Both the position numbers and the translations under genes were made by a program. A stretch of DNA of 64,000 bases, taken from NCBI RefSeq assembly GCF_001007935.1, contig NZ_CP011451.1, positions 3,844,001 to 3,908,000 on the forward strand, given 5' to 3'. Of this stretch, positions 57,616 through 64,000 are shown piece after piece (within the stretch, counting starts at the first letter, position 1; every line of letters begins with the position of its first letter). Source of the stretch: Nitrosomonas communis (GTDB lineage Bacteria > Pseudomonadota > Gammaproteobacteria > Burkholderiales > Nitrosomonadaceae). The notes under the pieces were generated by a model, which did no database searches, was not told the origin of the DNA, and saw only the letters and a program-made list of their open reading frames with translations.

Positions 57616-58053
57616 TCAATGCTGAATCTGATCAAGTTTATAGTGATGTACACTGAGCCCCTGCTCCTGATAAAAGCGATAACGTTTGCGAGCAACCATC
57701 TTGTCCTCGGGCACATTTTCAACGATTTCGATGACTCTTTGAAACTGATCATAAACTGGAGGTACTTCATCATGCAGGTTAAGCAATATTTCATAAGACC
57801 CAATCTGCTGAATTTCTTCGCTATTACTAATTAATATTACCGGCGTCACATTGGCCATTTTGTCATCCCCGTGACAATGCGGAATAAAGCTGATGGGAGA
57901 AAAGGTCCAGAGCAATTTATCGAGTTGATTCAGAAGCGACGAATCTGGGATATAAACCATTATTTTAGTCGCCTGTTGAATTACTTTTTCACTTAGCCTG
58001 CATGCAACCAATAATTTGTCGGATGCACCCGAATAAAAATCAATTTGTGGCAT
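57616..58053 (-). CDS. holC: DNA polymerase III chi subunit
   Basis: 145 residues. Chi binds SSB and links it to the clamp loader through psi. Family blocks are IDFYSGASDKLLVACRLSEKV, WTFSPISFIPH and RKRYRFYQEQGLSVHHYKL at the C-terminus. It starts 20 bp after the pepA stop. The pepA-holC-valS order is conserved in many proteobacteria. Confidence 0.92.
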   Translation of the reverse strand: MPQIDFYSGASDKLLVACRLSEKVIQQATKIMVYIPDSSLLNQLDKLLWTFSPISFIPHCHGDDKMANVTPVILISNSEEIQQIGSYEILLNLHDEVPPVYDQFQRVIEIVENVPEDKMVARKRYRFYQEQGLSVHHYKLDQIQH

Positions 58054-58073
58054 TGTTTATTTAAATGCTTATT

Positions 58074-59564
58074 TTATCTATTCGCACGCGAAATTAAAAA
58101 TTGTGTCAAAAGTGGGACCGGACGACCAGTAGACCCTTTTTCCTTACCACTTCTCCAGGCCGTACCGGCAATATCCAGATGTGCCCAAGGATATTTTGCT
58201 GTAAAGCGTGACAAAAAGCAGGCGGCCGAAATTGTTCCTGCTGAGCGTCCACCAATATTTGCCATATCTGCAAAGTTGCTTTTCAACAGCTCCTGATAAT
58301 CATCCCACAGCGGCAACTGCCAAGCACGATCCAACGCCAATTGGGAAGCTTGTAACAATTCCTGGGCCAATTGATCATTATTACTCATTAAACCAGATGC
58401 TATATGTCCCAGTGCAATGACACATGCCCCAGTCAGGGTCGCGATATCTATTACGGCATCAGGTTTATACCGTTCAGCATAGGTCAGCGCATCACATAAA
58501 ATCAGCCGCCCCTCAGCATCAGTATTCAGAATTTCAATTGTTTGGCCAGACATGCTTGTCACCACATCCCCTGGTTTGCTCGCATTACCACCAGGCATAT
58601 TCTCAGTCGCTGGAATAATTCCGACGATATTGAGAGGAAGCTTCATTTCTGCTACCGCTGTTAATGTGCCCAATACACTGCCTGCGCCACTCATATCGAA
58701 TTTCATCTCATCCATTTCAGCTGCAGGCTTTAATGAAATACCCCCAGTATCAAAAGTAACGCCTTTACCGACTAGCACAATAGGTTTTTCCATTTTTGCC
58801 AAGCCGCGGTACTCCAGCACGATTAATCTGGCAGGCTGATGACTTCCACGTGAAACAGCAAGCAATGCACCCATACCCGCTTTTTCCATCTCTTTCTGTC
58901 CTAACACAGAAACCTTAAGATCATAGGCTTTAGCCATATCGGTAGCTTGCTCAGCAAGATATGTCGGGGTACAGATATTGGGCGCAAGATTGCCTAGATC
59001 CTTAGCTACTTTTATACCCCGCGCAATTGCAAGGCCCTGCTTTAATGCTTTTTCTCCAGCTTGAAGCGATGCTTGATCGTTCACGTTTATCGTAATTTTC
59101 CCAAGAGCAGACTGCTCTTTCTCTGGTTTACTTTTGAGGCGATCAAAACGATAAGTACTTTCCGCCCCCAGAATCACGGTCTGGGTAATTTTCCATGCAG
59201 TATCCCGCTCTTTTATTGGAATATCCGACAAGAAGAGGGTAACATCTGGAGCAGATGTTTGAGATAACGCTTTGAATGCGGCTAAAACTGCTTGTTGATA
59301 CACCTTATCATTGAACTCTTTCTCTTTACCTAATCCCACCAACAGCACGCGCTTACTTGTAATGCCAGGAACGTTATGTAACAGTAAAGTTGTATTAGCT
59401 TTACCCTCCATATCACCTTGACGCAAGATGTTGCTGATGACGCCTTTAGAAGCATCATCCAAGCTCTTGGCAGGCTCGGTCAATTTGCGTGATTCAAATA
59501 CACCCACCACGATACAGGCTCCGCGCTGTTTTTCTGGGGCGCAGAGTTTGATTGTAAAATCCAC
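58074..59564 (-). CDS. pepA: Leucyl aminopeptidase (PepA)
   Basis: 496-residue M17 metallo-aminopeptidase. N-terminal macro-like domain (1-160), then the catalytic domain with GKGVTFDTGGISLKP (first metal ligands and Lys) and the signature NTDAEGRLILCDALTYAE. Normally a hexamer with two zinc ions. In E. coli PepA also binds DNA; nothing here tests that. First gene of the pepA-holC unit. Confidence 0.96.
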   Translation of the reverse strand: MDFTIKLCAPEKQRGACIVVGVFESRKLTEPAKSLDDASKGVISNILRQGDMEGKANTTLLLHNVPGITSKRVLLVGLGKEKEFNDKVYQQAVLAAFKALSQTSAPDVTLFLSDIPIKERDTAWKITQTVILGAESTYRFDRLKSKPEKEQSALGKITINVNDQASLQAGEKALKQGLAIARGIKVAKDLGNLAPNICTPTYLAEQATDMAKAYDLKVSVLGQKEMEKAGMGALLAVSRGSHQPARLIVLEYRGLAKMEKPIVLVGKGVTFDTGGISLKPAAEMDEMKFDMSGAGSVLGTLTAVAEMKLPLNIVGIIPATENMPGGNASKPGDVVTSMSGQTIEILNTDAEGRLILCDALTYAERYKPDAVIDIATLTGACVIALGHIASGLMSNNDQLAQELLQASQLALDRAWQLPLWDDYQELLKSNFADMANIGGRSAGTISAACFLSRFTAKYPWAHLDIAGTAWRSGKEKGSTGRPVPLLTQFLISRANR

Positions 59565-59919
59565 TTTCTACTCCTTGTTAATTATTTTAAGATGGAAAAA
59601 TTTCATAAATAAATTTGCATGGATTATCGCTGTACTTAATGTATAAAGTCAAAATAAGCAACAGGGGATAACTGGAATAAACTTTCCACCTTAAAATTAA
59701 TTCCTAATTAAAAGCAAGTGCAAAGCAAGGTATTTCATTTTTCCATTTTTAAATCAAAAATGACACGAAGGCGAGCCGCAGGCGGTATCAATCACACGGC
59801 AAAGTAAAGCCGACAAAGTCAGTTTTGATTTAAAATGGAACTACACCAGCTGGAGTACCCTGCTTTACGCTTGCTTTATTAACATCACTATCAATAATTA
59901 ATAATAATTCGGATACACC
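59565..59919. other. Divergent promoter region between pepA and serB
   Basis: 355 bp containing MITE1 copy J (59740-59841) roughly midway. No other element recognised. Both genes need promoters here. Confidence 0.5.
59740..59841 (+). repeat. MITE1 copy J
   Basis: 102-bp copy with inner sequence close to consensus (GACACGAAGGCGAGCCGCAG, GCCGACAAAGTCAGTTTTGA) and slightly worn ends. Confidence 0.92.
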
Positions 59920-60750
59920 ATGAACCTCATCATTCAAGGACTAGAAATTGAAAACAGCGACCTGCGAGCAGTTGCAAAACTCGCACAAGCTAGCCATATT
60001 GAACGTATTACCGGGCAAGCGTTCCGCTTGGCCAATGCCGATCCTCATCCCGATATTCCTGAATACTGCTCTGAAGTAAAACTCGATTTTGCTTTTGTTC
60101 CGAGCGGAACAAAGTTAACTAACTTTGGGCTAATTGCAATGGATATGGACTCCACCCTCATCGCCATTGAATCAATTGACGAAATGGCTGGTATGAACAA
60201 TGTCCAGCCCCAAGTTGCAGAAATTACGCAGAGCACCATGCGAGGCGAAATTGACTTCGCTGAAAGCCTGATTCGGCGTACAGCACTTTTAGAAGGATTA
60301 CCGCAAGAAGCGCTACAAAAAGTTTATGATGAAAAAGTCAAATCAAACCCTGGCGCAAATAAACTATTACAGCGCATGCAAGCAGTAGGTATCAAGACCA
60401 TGGTAATCTCAGGTGGTTTCACCTTCTTCACTGATAGAGTCAAAACAGAGCTTGGGTTAGATTATGCCTTTGCAAATACATTGGAAATCAAGGATAAAAA
60501 ATTAACTGGCCAAGTGCTTGGTAATATTATTGGCGCCGAGGGAAAAGCTGAAGTGTTAAAGCGTATCCGAGATGAGCTAGGTCTAAACAAGGAACAAGTT
60601 ATTGCGGTGGGCGATGGCGCCAATGATATAAAAATGCTGGAATCTGCAGGCATTGGTATTGCTTACCACGCAAAACCCGTTTTACGAGAGAAAGCAACTT
60701 ATTCCATTAATTTTGTGGGACTGGATGGCATTATCAATCTTTTCGAGTAA
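59920..60750 (+). CDS. serB: Phosphoserine phosphatase
   Basis: 276 residues. Last step of serine synthesis. HAD motif I MDMDSTLI (nucleophile Asp75, acid/base Asp77), motif II VISGGFTFF, motif III Lys and motif IV VGDGANDIKML are all intact. A shortened N-terminal ACT-like region (1-65) is present. The stop at 60748-60750 is followed within a few bases by the remains of a Bax-inhibitor gene. Confidence 0.95.
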   Translation: MNLIIQGLEIENSDLRAVAKLAQASHIERITGQAFRLANADPHPDIPEYCSEVKLDFAFVPSGTKLTNFGLIAMDMDSTLIAIESIDEMAGMNNVQPQVAEITQSTMRGEIDFAESLIRRTALLEGLPQEALQKVYDEKVKSNPGANKLLQRMQAVGIKTMVISGGFTFFTDRVKTELGLDYAFANTLEIKDKKLTGQVLGNIIGAEGKAEVLKRIRDELGLNKEQVIAVGDGANDIKMLESAGIGIAYHAKPVLREKATYSINFVGLDGIINLFE

Positions 60751-60754
60751 TTAA

Positions 60755-61054
60755 TATGCATTAAATTTTAGCAATGGCACGCAATTGATTGGTACAGCAA
60801 CAGTCGGAGTGGGTATTATCTTTTTTACTTAGGCAGGAATCTCTACTGTAACCCGTAGAGACTATAGCTTTTTGCATAATTTCATGATGATTCTTGCTCC
60901 ACTGCCTCATTTATTCTTTGCGATATCCGCTGTATTGCTTGCAATCTCTGCTACTGCAATAATGCTTTTCTCAGGATTTATCTTGTTTGATGTCAGCCGT
61001 ACCATAAAGGTGACGAGATTAATTATGTAATCACAACTCTCGGTATTTATATTA
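60755..61054 (+). pseudogene. Bax inhibitor-1/YccA-family remnant, 5' fragment
   Basis: Decayed reading: ALNFSNGTQLIGTATVG, VGIIFFT, stop TAG at 60830-60832, AGISTVTRRDYSFL, then AISAVLLAISATAIMLFSGF and ILFDVSR. A one-base shift near 61006 gives GDEINYVITTLGIYI. This matches the C-terminal half of TMBIM/YccA membrane proteins (LFSGFILFDVSR). The N-terminal ~100 residues are gone and the frame is cut by a MITE2 insertion at 61055. Confidence 0.75.
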
Positions 61055-61187
61055 GGAGACCTATAAAAATTCCTATTTAGTCACAATACATTGTTTTTCG
61101 CAGAAAATGTTTTCTTACATATCAATCATATACAGCGCCAATATTTGTTGTTCTCGCTTCGTTTTGTTTAAAACTCTGAATTTTTAG
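61055..61187 (+). mobile_element. MITE2 interrupted by IS110, left part
   Basis: Left end GGAGACCTATAAAAATTC (61055-61072); the body resembles the copy at 29121-29300 (TTGTTCTCGCTTCGTTTTGT before the right end). The right terminal repeat is cut after GAATTTTTAG at 61187; its last bases AGGTGTCC lie at 62813-62820 beyond the IS110 element. ATTA on both sides (61051-61054 and 62821-62824) looks like a target duplication. Confidence 0.8.
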
Positions 61188-61428
61188 CGTAGTAATCCGC
61201 TAGAGGCGGCAAGGCGCGCAGAAGAAACAAGCGGCGTCAGAGCTTGAGGAGTAAAGTTGGAATGTCGCGCTGGAGAAGACCGACCCATCACTGGTGCTAA
61301 TCCGCCCGTTTTTTAGCGTGGTCATGGGTCACGTCGGCGACATTGGTGAGTCCGTGGCAACGGGCATCCCGTTTGAAAGAGTGAGTACAACGACGTACCT
61401 GAACCAGCGCGACATTCCAATAGAGATA
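61188..61428 (+). ncRNA. IS110 leader, candidate guide (bridge) RNA, right copy
   Basis: Perfect 17-bp inverted repeat at 61257-61273 and 61404-61420. Inside the loop region are short copies of the element's own junction: TTTTTAGCGT (61310-61319, also 61181-61190) and TAATCCGC (61298-61305, also 61193-61200). Such embedded copies are what a donor-recognising guide would need. No fold was computed. Confidence 0.4.
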
Positions 61429-62770
61429 ATGGAGGATGTCATAGCAAAGTTCAAGCAAAGTAAATTGGAGTTAATCCATCCGAATGCAGCGGGGATTGAT
61501 ATTGGCTCTGCGAGCCATTTTGTGGCGGTACCGCCGGATCGAGATAACAAGCCGGTAAGGGAATTCAAGAGTTTCACCGCAGACCTGAATGGTTTAGCGG
61601 ACTGGTTAGAGGCCTGTGAAATTGACACTGTGGCAATGGAATCGACGGGGGTATACTGGATTCCACTGTATGAACTTTTGGAGTCGCGCGGGCTGACTGT
61701 GTATCTAGTAAATGCGCGGCACGTTAGAAATGTTTCTGGCTGGAAGTCGGATGTACTGGACTGCCAATGGTTACAGCAACTGATGAGCTTTGGGTTGTTG
61801 TCTGGCGCATTCCGTCCGAAAGATGAGATATGTGCACTACGAGCCATATCTCGTCAACGCGATATGCTGATCCGTTATCAGGCGCGACATGTGCAACATA
61901 TGCAAAAGGCTCTGGCGCAAATGAACATACAATTGGCGAACGTGATTTCGGATATTGTGGGCGAAACCGGTCAAAAGATCGTTCGTGCCATCATTACTGG
62001 TGAGAGATGGGCACATCCTGGCGAATCTCAAGAGCAATCGCATCCGGGCTGGCAAAGACGAGATTGAGAAATCGTTAGTCGGGAATTGGCGGGAAGAACA
62101 CCTGTTTGCACTCAAGCAAGCGATGTCACTCTATGACGCCTACAGCGAACGACTCACCGAATGTGACCGGCAGCTTGAAACCATGCTGGCGGCACTTCAG
62201 GTGCACAAGGTAGAGATCTGCCAGAAGAAGCGCCGCTCCAATGTCAAGAACGCTCCCAAATTTGATTTGCGTGCCCATCTGATTGGCATGTGTGGGGTTG
62301 ATTTGACGCGAATTGACGGCATCGAAGTGACGATTGCGATGAAAGTCCTGAGTGAAGTGGGCGCTGACATGAGCAGGTTCAAGAGTGCGAAGCAGTTTGC
62401 CTCGTGGCTTGGGTTGTGTCCTGGAACAAAGATATCGGGCGGAAAAGTGCTATCGGGGGCAAGCAAGCGCACAGCGAACCGTGCGGCTCAGGCACTGCGC
62501 ATGGCGGCAGTTTCATTGAAATCCAGCCAGTCTGCACTGGGTGCCTATTACAGAAGATTATGTGGCAGACTCGACAAGGCAAAGGCAATCACAGCGACAG
62601 CACACAAACTGGCGCGCTTGATCTACACGATGCTAACGAAAGGAACCGAGTACGTCGATAAAGGGCAGGAGTACTATGAGGAGCGATATCGTCAACGCGT
62701 GTTGCATCATCTGACTGTTCGCGCTCGGAAGCTGGGGTTTAATCTTACCCCTGTTCCTGAGGCTACTTAA
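61429..62770 (+). pseudogene. IS110-family transposase, frameshifted
   Basis: Same protein as the left copy but broken. The best-placed start (ATG in the left copy, five bases after GGAGG) is ATA here at 61441-61443. A GA pair is missing in TGGTGAGAGATGGGCAC near 62003, shifting the frame. Catalytic Asp (GIDIGS), Glu (AMESTGVYW) and DVLDCQW lie before the shift. The C-terminal domain follows it (FASWLGLCPGTKISGGKVLSG with the catalytic Ser region, then NRAAQALRMAA). The C-terminus ends LTPVPEAT at 62770. Confidence 0.9.
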
Positions 62771-62812
62771 TATTTGCTGTAAAACCATTGTGTTACATTT
62801 GTTTCTTGAAAG

Positions 62813-62910
62813 AGGTGTCCATTAATATTTATAAATTGTTTATCAGTTTGCTTCAGTTACTATTAGCTCTCTCAGGTAAAAGAGATGAATTAGTTACTGT
62901 ATCTCCATAA
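62813..62910 (+). pseudogene. MITE2 right tip and 3' end of the Bax-inhibitor remnant
   Basis: 62813-62820 (AGGTGTCC) completes the MITE2 terminal repeat. From 62821 the frame reads INIYKLFISLLQLLLALSGK then RDELVTVSP, stop at 62908-62910. IYxLFxSLLQLLLAL is the C-terminal signature of YccA/TMBIM proteins and continues the fragment at 60755-61054. Confidence 0.75.
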
Positions 62911-62976
62911 ACTAAAAAGGGTAGCCAAAAATAGCCATTCTTCTTGTTTAATAGTGCATCGGTCAAATCTGGTTTT

Positions 62977-63861
62977 TTAATTAAAAACGCTGGTAGATAA
63001 ATAGCGATCGCCGCGGTCGCATACAATAAAAACAATCACTGCATTATCTAGCTCTGCAGAAACTTTAAGCGCTGCAGCTAGTGCCCCACCTGATGAAACC
63101 CCCGCAAAGATGCCCTCTTCGCGTGCCAAACGCCGAGTCATAGTCTCAGCTTCATGCTGAGAAACCAGTATAATGCGACTCACCCGTTTAGGGTCGTATA
63201 TTTTCGGCAAATAATTTGCTGGCCACTTACGAATACCTGGAATCTGCGATCCTTCTTCCGGTTGGACTCCAATAATTTCAATAGCTGATTTCTTTTCTGA
63301 AAAATATCGAGCGCATCCCATGATTGTGCCTGTGGTACCCATGCTACTTACAAAATGAGTTATTTTTCCATCCGTATCACGCCAGATTTCTGGAGCGGTA
63401 CCCTCATAATGAGCTAACGGATTATCGGGGCTAGCAAACTGATCAAGAATAACCCCCTTACCTTCTTCACACATTTTTTCAGCAATATCACGTGCCTTTT
63501 CCATGCCCCCTTCCTTAGGGGTTAATATAATTTCAGCGCCAAACGCACTCATTGCTTGCCGGCGTTCTATACTCAAATTTTCCGGCATAACAAGAATCAT
63601 CCGATAACCCATTATGGCCGCCGCCATCGACAAGGCAATACCAGTATTGCCACTCGTAGCTTCAATTAAAGTATCACCTGGTTGGATATCCCCTCGTTTT
63701 TGCGCATGCTTAATCATAGAAAGCGCTGGCCGATCTTTTACTGATCCAGCTGGGTTATTTCCCTCAAGCTTAGCCAGAATGGTATTACTGGTTTCTCCAG
63801 GGATCCGTTTAAGCTCTACTAAGGGGGTCCTACCAACAAAATTCTCAATTGTTTTGAACAT
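62977..63861 (-). CDS. cysM: Cysteine synthase B (CysM type)
   Basis: 294 residues from ATG 63861 (MFKTIENFVGRTPLVELKRI), the usual family start; the frame extends to 63906. PLP enzyme making cysteine from O-acetylserine. The PLP Lys is in NPAGSVKDRPA, the substrate loop is EATSGNTGIAL, and the phosphate loop is SMGTTGTIMG. IPGIRKWP and the CDRGDRYLS end are typical of CysM. Upstream sequence leads into a MITE1 copy at the window edge. Confidence 0.93.
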   Translation of the reverse strand: MFKTIENFVGRTPLVELKRIPGETSNTILAKLEGNNPAGSVKDRPALSMIKHAQKRGDIQPGDTLIEATSGNTGIALSMAAAIMGYRMILVMPENLSIERRQAMSAFGAEIILTPKEGGMEKARDIAEKMCEEGKGVILDQFASPDNPLAHYEGTAPEIWRDTDGKITHFVSSMGTTGTIMGCARYFSEKKSAIEIIGVQPEEGSQIPGIRKWPANYLPKIYDPKRVSRIILVSQHEAETMTRRLAREEGIFAGVSSGGALAAALKVSAELDNAVIVFIVCDRGDRYLSTSVFN

Positions 63862-63935
63862 AGACAATGCAATTTTTGCTAGAGGATTAATTATCGCATA
63901 TGTCATTAAAAATGAATGTCCAAAGAATCAGAATA

Positions 63936-64000
63936 ATTTCATTTCTAAATCAAAACTGACTTGGTCGGCTTCACCCTGCCGTAATATTTATATTGTCTGC
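63936..64000 (-). repeat. MITE1 copy K (cut by window end)
   Basis: Reverse-orientation copy beginning ATTTCATTTCTAAATC and continuing GGTCGGCTTCACCCTGCCG; about 40 bp lie beyond the window. Upstream of cysM. Confidence 0.88.

Larger units (their letters stand above)
61188..62810 (+). mobile_element. IS110-family element, right copy
   Basis: About 1.62 kb, set by reconstructing the MITE2 end it split: ...GAATTTTTAG before it and AGGTGTCC after it, with AG present at both junctions (61186-61187 and 62811-62812) as a likely core dinucleotide. Long left noncoding part (~240 bp) and short right part (40 bp), the arrangement of the IS110 group. Plus-strand, opposite to the left copy. Confidence 0.8.

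Noticed and set aside
57543..57803. 86-residue minus frame overlapping holC
   Set aside because: Another frame of holC; the holC reading has the chi-subunit blocks.
62853..63035. 60-residue minus frame downstream of cysM
   Set aside because: Out-of-frame shadow overlapping the cysM 3' end and the Bax-inhibitor remnant; no support.

Overview
This window looks like chromosome of a betaproteobacterium close to Nitrosomonas (Nitrosomonadaceae). The evidence is a cytochrome P460-type haem protein, several small c-type cytochromes, an aa3 cytochrome c oxidase locus with Cox11/SURF1/SCO-like factors, and betaproteobacterial gene orders (lnt-glyQ-glyS-gmhB-plsC-M48, aat-bpt-pyrD-rsxB-nth-DUF1841, pepA-holC-...-valS). 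No ammonia-oxidation genes (amo/hao) and no rRNA, tRNA or CRISPR were found, so the genus is an inference.

Layout. 1-2.6 kb: an IS110 element runs off the left edge and abuts an IS5-family element. 2.9-5.2 kb: histidine kinase and response regulator, pushed apart by two miniature elements. 5.3-8.0 kb: glycerophosphodiester/glycerol-3-phosphate catabolism and an unknown membrane protein. 8.1-9.4 kb: a dead integrase-type IS. 9.7-13.9 kb: penicillin-acylase-like enzyme, class II cytochrome c, broken chromate transporter. 14.4-15.8 kb: Lpp-like lipoprotein facing an L,D-transpeptidase. 15.9-19.1 kb: nickel/hydrogenase accessory genes hupE-hypA-hypB-hypF(short) with no hydrogenase. 19.4-22 kb: cytochrome P460 and a Kef/YbaL antiporter. 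22.4-30.6 kb: envelope and glycyl-tRNA synthetase cluster. 30.9-37 kb: outer-membrane protein, N-degron transferases, pyrD, rsxB, nth, two cytochromes c. 37-46 kb: Uup, Hsp20, small membrane protein, PEBP, argB, BON lipoprotein, GlcD-like oxidase. 44.8-51.5 kb: cytochrome c oxidase operon on the minus strand. 52.4-59.6 kb: valS and holC-pepA, separated by mobile DNA. 59.9-64 kb: serB, a destroyed Bax-inhibitor gene carrying nested insertions, a second IS110 copy, cysM.

The most striking layer is mobile DNA. (1) A ~103-bp palindromic repeat with ~24-bp terminal inverted repeats occurs 11 times, always between genes. (2) A second miniature family ends in GGGCACCTCTAAAAATTC-like repeats and appears to derive from the IS5-family element. 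(3) Both IS110 copies sit at the same point in that terminal repeat, in the same orientation relative to it. Their ~240-bp leaders carry a perfect 17-bp inverted repeat and short copies of the element's own junction, as expected of an IS110 guide (bridge) RNA. (4) Behind serB the layers can be read in order: Bax-inhibitor gene, then the miniature element with an ATTA duplication, then IS110.

Limits: function calls rest on motif recognition by eye. Family names for IS elements and IS boundaries are inferred from inverted repeats visible here. No alignment, folding or database search was run.
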